NCBI GenBank assembly: GCA_030386875.1 | Contig: CM059567.1 | Location: 86,235,130 to 86,299,129 of the forward strand | Direction: 5' to 3' | Source: Morinoia aosen | Taxonomy: Eukaryota > Arthropoda > Malacostraca > Amphipoda > Talitridae | Length of the DNA stretch: 64,000 nucleotides | Shown: positions 1 through 12,073 of the stretch, piece by piece | Layout: every line of letters starts with the position of its first letter | Numbering within the stretch: the stretch's first letter is position 1 | Translations under genes and position numbers: made by a program | The notes under the pieces: model-generated | The model's input: only the letters and a program-made list of their open reading frames with translations | Told to the model about the DNA's origin: nothing | Database searches by the model: none

Positions 1-1570
1 AAGTGACATCCATGCGGTGAGAGACGGGAAGACTTAAATGACATCCATGCGATGAGAGACGGGAAGACTTAAATGACATCCATGCGATGAGAGACGGGAA
101 GACTTAAATGACATCCATGCGATGAGAGACGGGAAGACTTAAATGACATCCATGCGATGAGAGACGGGAAGTCTTAAGTGACATCCATGCGGTGAGAGAC
201 GGAAAGACTTAAATGACATCCATGCGATGAGAGACGGGGAGACTTAAATGACATCCATGCGATGAGAGACGGGAAGACTTAAATGACATCCATGCGATGA
301 GAGACGGAAAGACTTAAATGACATCCATGCGATGAGAGACGGGGAGACTTAAATGACATCCATGCGATGAGAGACGGGAAGACTTAAGTGACATCCATGC
401 GATGAGAGACGGGAAAACCTAAATGACATCCATGCGTTGAGAGACGGGAAGACTTAAATGACATACATGAGATGAGAGACGGGAAGACTTAAATGACATC
501 CATGCGATGAGAGACGGAAAGACTTAAATGACATCCATGCGATGAAAGACGGAAAGACTTAAATGACATCCATGCGATGAGAGACGGGAAGACTTAAGTG
601 ACATCCATGCGATGAGAGACGGGAAAACCTAAATGACATCCATGCGTTGAGAGACGGGAAGACTTAAATGACATACATGAGATGAGAGACGGGAAGACTT
701 AAATGACATCCATGCGATGAGAGACGGAAAGACTTAAATGACATCCATGCGATGAAAGACGGAAAGACTTAAATGACATCCATGCGATGAGAGACGGGAA
801 GACTTAAGTGACATCCATGCGATGAAAGACGGAAAGACTTAAATGACATCCATGCGATGAGAGACGGGGAGACTTAAATGACATCCATGCGATGAGAGAC
901 GGGAAGACTTAAGTGACATCCATGCGATGAGAGACGGGAAAACCTAAATGACATCCATGCGTTGAGAGACGGGAAGACTTAAATGACATACATGAGATGA
1001 GAGACGGGAAGACTTAAATGACATCCATGCGATGAGAGACGGAAAGACTTAAATGACATCCATGCGATGAAAGACGGAAAGACTTAAATGACATCCATGC
1101 GATGAGAGACGGGAAGACTTAAGTGACATCCATGCGATGAAAGACGGGAAGACTTAAGTGACATCCATGCGATGAGAGACGGGAAGACTTAAGTGACATC
1201 CATGCGATGAAAGACGGAAAGACTTAAATGACATCCATGCGATGAGAGACGGGAAGACTTAAATGACGTCCATGCGATGAGAGACGGGAACACTTAAATT
1301 ACATCCATGCGATGAGAGACGGAAAGACTAGAATAACATCCATGCGATGAGAGACGGGAAGACTTAAATGACATCCATGCCATGAGAGACGGGAAGACTT
1401 AAGTGACATCCATGCGATGAGAGACGGGAAGACTTAAATGACATCCATGCGATGAGAGACGGGAAGACTTAAGTGACATCCATGCGATGAGAGACGGGAT
1501 ACTTAAATGTCATCCATGCGATGAGAGACGTGAAAACTTAAATGACCTCCATGCAATGAGAGACGGGTAG
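1..1570. repeat. 35-bp tandem satellite array with higher-order blocks
   Basis: About 45 head-to-tail units of exactly 35 bp (consensus begins AAATGACATCCATGCGATGA), starting at the window edge, so the array continues outside. Units differ by single-base variants that come in a fixed order. One six-unit block of 210 bp, marked by the variants AAAACCT, GCGTTGAG and ACATACATGAG, occurs with the same unit order at 386-595, 596-805 and 911-1120. This indicates higher-order duplication on top of the monomer repeat. The last units (from about 1,495) are more diverged and one base short, as expected at an array edge. No open reading frame of note. There are no unique spacers, so it is not a CRISPR array. 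Confidence 0.97.
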
Positions 1571-1732
1571 AATCACTATTTAGCGAAGTATAGTTTGTAG
1601 ATAGATTGTTTTAACGCAAAGCGATTTTGCACTCAATTCTACTGAAACACGCTTGCTGCTTAGTTTAAACATTAGTTAAGTATCAATTAAATAATTAACT
1701 ATAACTTCTAACTTTTTCATAGGAAGGAACGT

Positions 1733-2077
1733 GTGAATGAAAGCCTGCAAAGTGGTTGTGTGTATCTGTATGAGTGTGATTGTTGCATGCAATCGTATGT
1801 TGGTAGCACAATGCTCCAGCAGTTTATTCGCCACAGCCAACATTCAGGTATATCTCACCGTACAGGTCGTCCACACGCCTGCCCTTCTCAGTCTGCAATC
1901 CGAGACCATTATTTTAAGAGCGACCATCCATTTAAAATCTCAAATTTTTCAACTCTTGCTAAAGCTAATAGAGAACACGATCTGAGAGTTTTAGAATCTC
2001 TATTCATATATACAGTTAATCCGAAATTGAATAATGATCAAAGTGCCGCAAAATTACACATTGCCCCAACAGCTTAG
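1733..2077 (+). pseudogene. PLE GIY-YIG endonuclease domain (C-terminal fragment)
   Basis: An open frame of about 114 residues ending in a natural stop. It shows the cysteine-rich lead (CVYLYECDCC), the GIY-YIG core YVGST, then a basic RHSQHSG segment, an SHRTGRP motif and a C-terminal block LRVLESLFIYTVNPKLN. All are typical of the endonuclease that follows the reverse transcriptase in Penelope-like retroelements, where it nicks target DNA for priming. The listed start is a GTG; the frame in fact continues upstream to an AG at 1721-1722 preceded by a pyrimidine-rich stretch, which could be an old splice acceptor. The reverse transcriptase is missing, so this is a fragment and not a working gene. 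It is more diverged from the 26-kb and 49-kb copies than they are from each other, so it is probably a different PLE family. Confidence 0.85.
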
Positions 2078-2105
2078 GTATGCCTATAGTTTTTAGTGTC
2101 CGTGT

Positions 2106-2108
<3 letters not shown>

Positions 2109-2141
<33 letters not shown>
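2109..2141. repeat. (TG)n microsatellite
   Basis: An uninterrupted run of about 16 TG dinucleotides just after the stop codon of the PLE endonuclease frame, in the element's 3' untranslated tail. Confidence 0.95.
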
Positions 2142-2145
<4 letters not shown>

Positions 2146-2291
2146 GTGCTATTATAGTTTTTAGCAGTACCTTTTCCCCCTTTTTTGTTTATACTCGCAT
2201 GTTATTTTTCATGTTTATTGAGGTTACTAGAAGTTCTCTTATTGTAGTAGACATCTAATTTCATTTTTTATCTGTTACTTCATTTTCAGTA

Positions 2292-2320
2292 CTGATGATG
2301 GAAACCAGATTTTCCGAAAC
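2292..2320 (+). ncRNA. Hammerhead ribozyme-like core in PLE tail (copy A)
   Basis: CTGATGA at 2292-2298 and GAAAC at 2316-2320 are the two conserved strands of a hammerhead core. The sequence between them can form a short stem II (GGAAA with TTTCC). Penelope-like elements are known to carry hammerhead motifs in their terminal regions. Stems I and III and the cleavage triplet were not established by eye, so activity is unknown. Confidence 0.6.
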
Positions 2321-2420
2321 GTTTACAAGAAAAAATGTTTACAAGTAAAAATGTTTATATACGCCTGGGTTCTCCTTTTCATTTTACAATTAACTATCGT
2401 TTTAAACATTGAATAAGCTT

Positions 2421-5400
2421 TAATTAACTGTTTGTCTACGTAAAATCTCGATAAGATGTAATGTAATGCATTGAATTTAAACTACTCTCAGAGGCAGTCC
2501 TCTAACTGGAATCATTTAATGGATATACAGGTGTATTTTTGTATTGAACAAATTTTAAGGTTTACCATCATTGGCCTCAATTAATTTATTTTGAATCAAA
2601 CAAAAAAAAGCTTACTTATGTCTGAACGTAAAGAATGTAGTCAAGAGTGCCAAGCTCTGCTTTATATATCAGTCAAGAAGCTACAGCTTCTGTTATTATA
2701 AGACCTGAATGTTAAGAAACGTTAGATGCTGAATATGATCTGCTTGAAGACTGTTGAAAAACATTTTTCGTTTTCGTGTACGCTAATCGTAACAAGTTCT
2801 CAGACAAAGGCATCTAATGCAAAAATACCTTGAGAGCTAGCGTTTGTTTATTCGTAAGCCCTGGAAATGCCTGAGCTTTTCGTCTCTTCGCGCACTCGAG
2901 GCAGGGGCGGCGGCGGGGCGGCATGGCAAGCGGCCAAACGACCCGCTTGACGGATCCTAGATATTCCAGGGAGTTGTTCCTTCGAGAGCAAAGAGCAAGA
3001 GGAATACATTGTGCCAACTGGGGAACTTTTCAGGAGATTGGTTTCCAAGCAATGGGCTCTGAGAACTTCTGTCATGGGTAAGCTTGCTGCAAAGATGGGC
3101 ATAAGAATCGTAAAAATGACTTTTCAAGGTGCCAGTATAACAACAGCGAGAAAACTCCCGGGACTTCAGTTTGAGCGTTCTCGTGCATCTCTACGTCACA
3201 CATCACTTGTGCTATGCTCATAAATTGAATGCTATTCTTGTGATAGGATAGTGCACTCACGTGCTTTCATTGAAACCTGTCGCAATAATGTCTACATCAT
3301 ATTTTCCAAAAATAAGCTAAATAATTATTACTTTTTGTACAATGAGGACACAGTAGTTTGATATGGATGCAGCACTGAAGAAAAATGCGATTTTTTCATG
3401 CTGGTGGAAATGCCAGTAAATTAGGTGCGTAGTTATTGCGGATCCCAGGACTATATCCCATAAGGCAGGAATGACTTAATGCAATTTGAAAACACTAATG
3501 AACGATTTTAGTTAGTCATTAACAAACGGCTCATACATGGCATAGACTGTGAAGTTAAATGGATTAGGTACAGCTCTCAGTGCTTGTTTTGGTAAACTAA
3601 ACTTTCGCTCGTAAATGTGAACCACGGTTATTTGATATGGGTGAAAATTATCCATAAATGATTGGTTTTATTCAGAGAGAGCATGTTATCTGTCACGTGA
3701 CTCAAGCATTTTTGAAAATCAAAAACAAATCACGAGCGTATTAGGGATGGAGCGGTCAATCAGAGACGGATTAAAGGCAGATTGGTCATTTCTATGATAA
3801 AATCCCTCAGTGCACGCGTCCCGCGCTCGAGGATAGACGTGATATTCGAAACCGGCCATCCGCGATTCGACGCAGTAAAAAGTTTCAACAGGTTATGACT
3901 GTCACATGTTGATGTTATGACCGCTACAGGACAGTCATCAACTTTTGAAGGCTCTAAAAATACTGTGAAATTTAGTCGTATAATAGTCATATAATAGTCA
4001 CAGATTGTCATGATTAATGGTCCCATACAATATAACAGTCATGACAGTCAGACATGCTCCATTGGATTATTAATGCCGTTGTCAGTTATGATTCATGTTT
4101 GTCACGGGCAGGTCTTTCTTTCATTGCGAAAAACATTGCGAAATGCTAACTCCACAAGCCGGTTGAGTCTTTTTTTTGTTAAGTGACTGAATTTGATAGC
4201 TAATTTGTTTTAATAGAACATGAAGCAGCCTGCTCATCTGAAAGCGCTATAATATTGAAAGTATTTTCATATTTAAGGTTGTCGGAAGATGGGTCCGAAC
4301 TTCTTGAAAAGGATTCTTTTTCTTAGTTTGTTTCTTAGGTCTACCGCTAGGCAGCTTGTAGTGTTGCGCTGTCTTCCTCCCCCGTCACCGGTATGTTTTA
4401 ATGCTGTCTATAAACTTAGTTTACTTGCACGTACTTTTAATTATATTAAATGCCATAGTCTTGTCACCGGTTTCAATTTCTGATTTTTGTTTCATTACAG
4501 GTCTTACGAGCACCAATTACCCATGTCGGTTTAGTACAGCTCAGTGCAGTCTCTTACTCAGTATAGTCTCGGTTCATATAGTATTGTTCCTAAATATTCA
4601 ATGTAGTCTCTTATTCAGTATAGATCAAGTTTATCCTGTAACCTAATGTGGTTCTGTTTAAATAGAACAACTCTGTATATTTAGAATTTATTATTTGCAA
4701 CTCGCCTATTTTGTTTTTACTCTAATGTTTAATTTGGTTTTGTTTTGTTCCATTAAATGTCAGTGACTTTTGAGATTGTTTATCCTTGCTCCACAATACT
4801 AAAAAACTTATTCATGAAAGCCCTCAACGATACGGCTCATCAACAGTCCTTCGCCCAAGTAGGCAATACGAACTTAGGGCTAGATTGTGCCCTGACAAAG
4901 GTCACGCTGAGAAATGCCCATGCTTGATTACAATTAAACGCAGTGACCTTTAGCTTAATATTCTTGTTAGTGACCAGTCAGGGACGTGCGGAGTATGCGG
5001 AAGATGCGAATCGACGATTCATTGCTTTTAGTACATGTATGTCCTTACGGCTGAGTAAGCATAAGTATGCAATCGCAACTTAAATTCCTAATTGCATTGA
5101 TGACAAATTACTCAATAATTTTTTTTTATAGTCTCAGATTTATTTTATTTACTTGGAATACTTAACTTTAATTTGCTAAATCTTGCTTTCTATGAAGTAA
5201 TCGTTGGAACGTGAAACTATGGTTGAAATGCACTGCACAAGATCACCTAACGCCGCGAGTCCGAAGATATCGAGACGAACTGATTGGAGCACAATTGAGT
5301 GACTGGTATAAAGAGCAGAGAGGCTTCAAAAACTTCATGAAAGATTTTCACGTCCTCTTTTCACCCTTGTCATACTGGTGGAAAAAGCATTGTAATTTTC

Positions 5401-5617
5401 TGAACTTTTCAATCTCTACATAATCAATTTGAGATTTTCTGTAGAATTGCTTCCAAGGAGTTCTACTACTGCTATTACGAAGTAACCAGTGCATAGCTAT
5501 AAAAAACTTTAGTAGAAACACCAAAGTGACTACTAAATAATCTCTGGCCGAAGTTGTCGCACACTGAGAATATTATTATTATTATTCTATCACAAAGGAC
5601 CACGTCTCTTTAAGGCA
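2421..5617. other. No recognisable gene; anonymous AT-rich DNA
   Basis: Only short chance open frames. A GC-rich patch at about 2,880-2,990 stands out against the AT-rich surroundings but matches nothing I know. At about 4,535-4,625 the phrase AGTCTCTTAxTCAGTATAG occurs twice about 65 bp apart. An ATT microsatellite lies at 5571-5587. Confidence 0.6.
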
Positions 5618-5920
5618 GTACTAAAGCGGATAAGACAAAATCCATGAGGTTTTCAAAGAAGATGGCAAAGAAATGTAAAACCAGTTTCAGAGCGATGATC
5701 GAGGAGCATTGTTCACGGAGCTTCAGAAATGTTTTCCATCGCCCTGTAACCGAATAAGCTTTAACTAACGCTCAAATGCAGAAAAGAATCTGCAGAGGAA
5801 AAGTTTTGCAGCGCCAGATGAAATGATGCGCTTTGAGTGAATGCGTCTGGTCGGAGGAGAAGTTGCCTCAGTTGAAAGGCTCACAATCGGCGTAACGATA
5901 GCGTCATTGGGAATAACACT
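5618..5920 (+). pseudogene. mariner-like (Tc1/mariner superfamily) transposase relic
   Basis: Translation gives a decayed N-terminal half of a mariner-type transposase. In order there are a basic KRIRQNP motif, a helix-turn-helix-like stretch (RFSKKMAKKCKTSFRAMI), a linker with ALTNAQMQKRICRGKVL, then VWSEEKL where the first catalytic Asp region (SDEK in relatives) is expected, and finally AHNRRND. The motif order and spacing match the superfamily. At least one frame change near 5,650 and in-frame stops (for example before ALTNAQ at about 5,755) make it non-functional. The catalytic Asp appears as Glu here. The C-terminal half and the inverted terminal repeats were not found. Superfamily confident, family uncertain. 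Confidence 0.65.
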
Positions 5921-7855
5921 TCTGCGATCGCTCCTGAATTAGAAATAGTTAGTCACACCACAAATAATATTCATGCGCGGTGAAAAAACAGTTTGCCGTA
6001 ATTATCTGCTCAAAGGAAATGTGGCATACCTTTTTAGATCCCAATCCTAAGACTTTTGAGTATAGAAGCTACTTGGATCTAGACCTTGTTCGAAACTTCA
6101 TCATCTAGAGAAAACAAAACCCTCACTTCTTCCTAAGCTGGACGATATTATAGAGCAATAGCTTCCTGCCACATCTAGTGGTACAAGACTGCGTTTTAAA
6201 GCTGTAGTTATCAAGAAACGCGATTATTTCGAACAAATGCTCTTATAAATTAAGCATTCGTTTGGGTAATAATTATGACTGATTTTTTAAAAGGAAATAA
6301 ACGTGTCTATGGTTTTTAACAATTTTTGTTACTCTGAAACTTATGCCACACCCTGAGCATTCTTGCACTCATTATATTTTTCTATCAATAGGAACGATAG
6401 TTTTACGCCCCATATCTATTATAAATATCAAGGAGAAGATGTATTTGAGCATTTTTATATTTAATGTAAAGAATTATAACAAACGAAAACCATTCATAAA
6501 GCCACTAGCAAATTGGCGTGAAAATATAAACTTCCTTTTTCCTGATCCCATAATCTAACCCTTATAATACTGGCACGAAGATAGAACACGAACTTTCACG
6601 AAAAACAAGGCCGTCATCTGCAAATGATGAGAATAAAACTTATATAAATTGTTTAAGATGGTTCTTCTATATTTTTTCGTATTAGCGCATAACTAAATTT
6701 ATAAATGAGACATAAATTAACTGTTTTTCCATGTTTAAATTTGATGTTGGCACTGGGAAAATACTGAAAAAAATACAAATGTTTAACCTGAAGACTGAAT
6801 CTCTGGACTTGTGTAAAGTTCCAGATTGATAATAATTCACGGACAGAAAATATGTATCACTCGTAAAATATGATGCCACACACTCTTGCGATAACTTTTG
6901 GGTTGTTTCACGGTCTATGTTAAAGCCCTATCTCATGTAATCATTTCAATTTTTTGCCGCAGTCCAGAAATTTTGAGAAGAAATCTATGTTCTTCATTCG
7001 AAAATTTTGATGCCGTCTGCTTCTATTCAAAACTTTGGATAACAAGCGCTTTATCTCTCGAGGAGCTGAGCCGTAGTTTCAAAAAAAGGATTTCAACTTC
7101 TAAGCCAAGTTCTGGACTACATACACAAGAAAAATTTATGGATTTACTTGAATGAAGAATGAGAAGCCTACCTTCAGGTGTTTCTCGAGCCGTTGTGAGC
7201 AGAGAAACGGACAATGAGCCACAACACAGTGCGCTTGAGCGCTTAGTGATTGAAATGTTACAGCTAGGATTTTCTTTTCATTCACTGCGTTTGAAGCACA
7301 AAATAATATTGATGGAAATTCCGCGTTCAATTTAGTTTGTTAGTGGAGAATTTTCCCCACATCTGTAATCACTTGATATACCTCTAAAATTTTTCCCCAT
7401 ATACTCGCCAGTGTTGATCGTGAGTGCTATCGTACGAAGGATCCGCATCGATCATCAGATCAGTTCAAAGAAGTTATCATTGGCACAATTTGAGAACAGC
7501 CTGCTATGCTCCCTCTTTACGACACATCAGACATAATACTTCGTAGTTTAAAGGAAACTTCACGTATGATAGAAGAAATGGGCAGTTGGTAGTGATTTCT
7601 TAGATAGGGTTCAAAGACCGGGGTTATTAGTCGTGAAAAAAACATTTGTTAACAATCGATGGTCTCATGTTAGCTGTAGTAACTATATGGAGAAGCTTAA
7701 CATTTCCAATGCCCTTTCAGGTGCATTAGGGGGGAAATGTTACTGCAGTAGCATTTTTGTGTGGCTAGGGGGAGGTTTGCTGTTCAGAGGCATTTCATGA
7801 CATACTATTTGTATAGGCAACCGACCCTGTTTGTGCTAACGTTACACGCAGCACG
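5921..7855. other. No recognisable gene
   Basis: AT-rich sequence with short frames only (for example 6,343-6,558 and 6,898-7,155). None shows a motif, repeat or codon pattern I recognise. Confidence 0.55.
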
Positions 7856-7940
7856 ATGAAGTGTCGTGTGTATTACGTCTGCACTGAAGGATGGTGGTGC
7901 TTGTTGTCCTGCACGTCTGGCTGTCAGAGTGACCATCTTG

Positions 7941-8029
7941 GGGCAGAGACCGGGGCAGAGACCGGAGTAGAGACCGGTGCAGAGACCGGTGCAGAGACCG
8001 GTGCAGAGGCTGGTGTAGAGGCTGGTGTG
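7941..8029 (+). repeat. 12-bp minisatellite (GCAGAGACCGGT)n inside an open frame
   Basis: About seven copies of a 12-bp unit, with G/T variants at the boundary base and a drift to GAGGCTGGTGTA in the last units. Because 12 is divisible by three, the plus-strand frame 7856-8122 stays open and encodes a run of Glu-Thr-Gly-Ala units. I see no homology for the flanking parts of this frame, so I treat the protein as probably not real. The array lies about 160 bp before the piggyBac relic. Confidence 0.85.
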
Positions 8030-8189
8030 AGAGTCAGGTCGAGTAATATCATATGTAGACAAGGACTAATAGGAGCATTGTATGTGGCAATTCTCCAGCA
8101 GCCTTCTGGGAAGTCTTTATGAGTCGAAGAAAAATAGATAAATTATTAGCGTGTGCTAATATTGTTATTGCTTCAAAAAAGAGAGTTAT

Positions 8190-9030
8190 GGCAATTCACA
8201 CATAGTAAAAGAAACTGATAATATTGAAATGGAAGTTCTGATCGGCTTCCTAATGTTAGCTGGTACATATCACAGCAGACTCAACCTTGCTGGTGCATCG
8301 AGAGCGGATGGTAGTGGAATAGAAATTTTAAGGCTCACCATGTCACTTGATCGATTTTGTTTTCTGTTATTTTGTCTTCGATTTGATGACAAAGCAACAA
8401 CGGGATGAAAGAAAGAAGGAGGATACGCTCGCCCCATTCTCGCAAATATTCGAAATGTTCGTACAAAATCGAAAAAAATAATCATGCCCCATCAGAATCT
8501 AAGAAAATAAATAAAATCCTTGTATGGTTCAGGTACAAACGATCATTTAGGCAACACATACCCATTAAGCCAGCCAAATTTGGAAACAAAATTCATGCGC
8601 TGTGTGATGCCAAACTGTCTATGTATGGAACATAATATTTATGCCGGAACGCATCGTGAAAGGCCGGACAAGGCTCATTAGTAATATAATTCGTCACAGG
8701 CTGTGGTGACGAGACATGTCTTAGACATCTCTGGGTCTGCTCAAAATGTTCCGCTGGATAATTATTGGTAAGCCAGCATTGCACTAGAGCAATCACTGCT
8801 TCGTGACCATAAATTTACTGCTGTGGGATCCTATAGGAAGAATAAGCTCGAGATTCCTCAAAAAATTTTTGGTGACAAAGAATAGCCCACATGCGAATAT
8901 CAAGTTTAGATTCAGAAACAACCTTGCACTGGTCTCTCGCGTACCAAACAGCAAGATACTCATCAATACATGCACGATGATAATAAGATGGACCAAGATA
9001 GTGGAGGCTGCAACACTATAATAAAGTTTA
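8190..9030 (+). pseudogene. piggyBac-type transposase relic
   Basis: Pieces of a piggyBac DDE transposase appear in the right order on the plus strand but in changing frames. They are MEVLIGFLMLAGTYHSR (from 8,229), MSLDRFCFLLFCLRFDDKAT (about 8,340-8,400), a block with FRQHIPIKPAKFGNKIHALCD (about 8,535-8,610) where the second catalytic region lies, AVGSYRKNKLEIPQKIF (8,819-8,871), and MHDDNKMDQDSG (about 8,967-9,003). The last two are the conserved C-terminal core segments of the family. Stops (for example at about 8,405 and 8,884) and at least three frame changes show it is dead. TTAA target sites and terminal repeats were not found. Confidence 0.8.
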
Positions 9031-9829
9031 CGAAAATTACCTTACCGTCGTTCTTTAAATTGCAGCCAAAATTGTAAACGTTTGGTGTATTCGCTTATTT
9101 TAAAACTTACGTGATCGTTTCATAGTCGCTGTAAAGAAAGGCACTCGGGTGATAAACATCGATGGCAAAAGTCGTAAGAGTATAATTACACTATTCCAGT
9201 TTGTATGAATATTCCACAACGAGGGGAGCCATGATATTTGCACTTGTATTGCAAGGAAGAATCATCAATACATCGATGATATAAATAGGCATAAATTTTA
9301 TGGGAAAATAATTTGCACAACTCGTTCTGTTCATGAAGGCAAATGTAAATATTGGAGAATATTGGCCAGAAAATAAGTTAAAGAATTTGAAGCTGATCTG
9401 CTACAATTTAAAAAAAAAAATATTGCCAACGTCGCTAGACCTCGTACACTGCACAGATTATCAAATATCCATGAATCTGATGTTTCTGCTAGATTTTAAT
9501 TTTAATAAAAATTTGCTACCTACACTACTCATAGTATTAATTAGACTAAATTCCTTGTGCCTGGTTTAAGTTTTTTGACTCACCTAGTTAATAATTTTCT
9601 CATTAGCGCTCTCGTTTTAGACTATTGGTAATGCAGACAATTTCTCTATAGCATCTTTGGGCCAAACAAGTTTTATTCACAAATTTCGCTCTAAAGCAAA
9701 CCATCAATAGCATTTTGTACAGCCTTTTTTACATCAGCAAACCGGTTTTTGCCGTATCTCTAATTTTAATATTTGATCAGACATTTATAGAAGCCTTTTG
9801 AAACTAGTTTTCAATTAATTTTTTATGCT
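9031..9829. other. No recognisable gene
   Basis: AT-rich DNA between the piggyBac and PLE relics. The frame 9,333-9,569 has no recognisable motif. Confidence 0.5.
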
Positions 9830-10175
9830 TTGTTTCTTGAACAGGCTGATGGTACTGCTATAAGTTTGCTCTTATTTCTAACTTTCGCCGATATGTGCTT
9901 ATATTTCCGTGTACGAAAATGGTTTAGCAACTGTCTCATTGAATTCAAGCCGACGTATTTCATATCATCGATACATTGACGACACTTATCTGTTAGTCAC
10001 CAATGAATGTAATGATCCACTTTTGTCACATAACCTAAATAGGAAATATACTACCATTAATTTCACTAAGGAGCTCATACGGCTCAACAAATTGTTGTTC
10101 AAGGATACTAATATTTTCAGCCAAAATAATAAATTTCCTTGCTCGAATTATGCCAAAGGCAAATTTTCAAGATAG
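9830..10175 (+). pseudogene. PLE reverse-transcriptase relic (motifs B and C)
   Basis: QADGTAISLLLFLTFADMCL (from 9,842) corresponds to the PLE-type motif around the QxDGxAMGSPLSP block. About 110 bp later YHRYIDDTYLLV places the catalytic YIDD at 9972-9983, followed by INFTKELIRLNKLLFKDTN, the segment after the active site. The two blocks lie in different frames, so at least one indel separates them. No endonuclease domain follows. The layout resembles Penelope-type rather than LTR or LINE reverse transcriptases, mainly because of the motif B wording and the ExxxxNKLLFxD stretch. Confidence 0.65.
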
Positions 10176-11739
10176 GGCAATTAATTTTCACAATTATGTT
10201 CATTTAATTTTATATATAATAGCACATACTGTTCACACTTATATCTCGAGCTAATGAGATATACTTCAATTTTCATTTGCTGCTCTCAGAATTTTTGATT
10301 AAATTTTGCGCATGAAACAGTTTTCGAGTGGCTGTGATTGGACGTAGAATAATTTTTCTAATCTTGCGCGTATGAATGTGGCTCAAGAATTACATCAGTC
10401 AATCCTATGTATTTTAGATATCGCTTACCCTGGAGGTTAATCCGAAAAATTAAAAAATGAACTCCTACCGCTGTTGAGTATTTATTTATTTCTGTGTGTT
10501 GTTCAAAAGAATTTTATTTGACATATATAATAAATTCTAGGTCTTCCCAATTGTCTTTGTATTACCGTTTGGGTCTTCCCACTCGTGAAGTTTCCACCTA
10601 ATTAAAAGATGCTGCCAATATCTGTGCACATGTGGCAGTTGGACCCGTTCATCGCAATTCAGAGAAATATCGTTCGCATCAGGCACAGGTCGCCGCTGTA
10701 GGATCTTATTTACACGGCGGCCGAGGCTGCTCTGTGGCTTCCCGAAACTGCCCATCTTTCTGCAGGAGGTTAGCAGTAAATGCAGGTTCTGCAGTCAAGT
10801 GAACGTTTTTACACGGCCACTGCAAGCTAGGCGAATTTTAAGCGGCCTGCCTTGATCACCATGGCGAATTTTAATTGCGGATTGGTCTGAAATTACACAC
10901 AGTCTGAAATTACATTCTTACCATCATCCTGCTTTTTAATTTGAGTTTAGTTTTAGGGACAGAAGCTGGCAGTTTAAAATACAATAAAACGATTCTGAAC
11001 TTAGGTCAATCCTAATTACCCAAACTATCAAAACCTTCAATCTGCATTGCTTATTTCCGCTCAGGTCCATGCGCGAAATAAACGCCACATGCGATAATGG
11101 AACTTGTACGCATAAAAACGTTTATTTTGTAGTGTATAGATATAAAAAATTTCATCGAGTAATCAGGAATCAATTATAAGTAACCTTCACTGTCAACCGT
11201 CCAATTGTGACTGCCAAAAGTAATTCCAAAGCTCTTATGAAGAAGAATTGTTTTATGTTAGTAAATGTAATGGCCTTCACATAGGGTGCCAGGAAATCTG
11301 ATGGGTATTCACTTGCTATCGTATTTTTTTGGATACGGGCCTTATAAATTCAGTATTGTGCGAGCGAGCACGCCCCCCTACCCTATGCACCTCAGAGGTC
11401 TTATAACGTTCATCTAATCAGAAACAATTGAAGAAGGAAAAATAAATTCGTATCGGACCCTCGGTCGGGTAGCAACCAACCACTGTGTTGGGATACAATT
11501 GAAATGCAATTGAAATGCATATATGAGCTAAACCGACACAACAAAAGTCAGCAACCGGCGATCGGAAGGACGCTGAGCGGGCTGAGGGATCTTGGAAGGA
11601 GAAGGGAGGCGTACGTTGGGGGTAGCCGCTGTGTAAGAAGCTAGCTCGGAAAATTACACATAGTATTACACAAGGACAACTTGATTGTGTAGTAGAGAAA
11701 AACTATGTATTAAAATTAATTACCAACGAGAAAGGGAAC
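10176..11739. other. No recognisable gene; one anonymous minus-strand frame
   Basis: A 72-residue frame at 10,537-10,755 on the minus strand lies in a locally GC-richer block and has an unremarkable, protein-like composition, but I cannot match it to a family. The rest is AT-rich. Another GC-richer block starts at about 11,340. Confidence 0.45.
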
Positions 11740-12073
11740 TGTGGAAAATATGAACCTGAGCAGAATATGTTAGAGGGAAATGCGCGTGGCAATACCAAGT
11801 TTGTGACGCAAGGGGACACGTCAGAGGTGACGCGTTAGAAGCACCCAATCGCGAGATGCCACGTCACTAACAATTTGAGCGGGCATCCCGCACCATCTAC
11901 AATGAGCGTCCCTTGTGCGGCGGGGGTATTTAAGCAGAGCAAGCGCGGGGACCGGCCTATTTGACCGGTGTAGTGGCAAGGATGTAGGCTTCCTGACGGC
12001 CAGAGGGGAGGTGAGATGATATTCTGTGTTCTGTGCTAGGAGCGTCTTTGTATTTTTCAAATACCATATTACA
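11740..12073 (+). repeat. Possible LTR (single copy seen)
   Basis: A 334-bp segment begins TGTGGAAAATATG and ends ATATTACA, so it has TG...CA ends. It contains a GC-rich core and a TATA-like box TATTTAAG at 11,937-11,944 with GC-rich sequence downstream. It is followed by a gag-like reading region at 12.3 kb. No second copy is present in the window to confirm it, and the sequence after the end (ACCGGGGCG) is not a clear primer-binding site. This is an inference from layout. Confidence 0.35.

Larger units (their letters stand above)
1710..2420 (+). mobile_element. Penelope-like element, 5'-truncated 3' end (copy A)
   Basis: The segment carries the C-terminal GIY-YIG endonuclease coding region (1733-2077), then a 3' untranslated tail with a TG microsatellite, and a hammerhead-like core at 2292-2320 followed by short ATGTTTACAAG repeats. 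This order (endonuclease, tail, CTGATGA...GAAAC motif) matches the other PLE copies in the window (26.4-27.6 and 48.8-54.1 kb), which share the GAAACGTTT block. Nothing of the reverse transcriptase is left upstream: about 140 bp separates the coding part from the satellite. The exact 5' and 3' ends are estimates. Confidence 0.8.

Noticed and set aside
1-1570. CRISPR-like repeat array
   Set aside because: Units are contiguous 35-bp monomers with no unique spacers, no cas-like genes, and the rest of the window is eukaryotic repeat DNA.
7805-8062. Minus-strand 85-residue frame with LCTGLCTGLC repeats
   Set aside because: Reverse reading of the same 12-bp minisatellite; no start context or homology.
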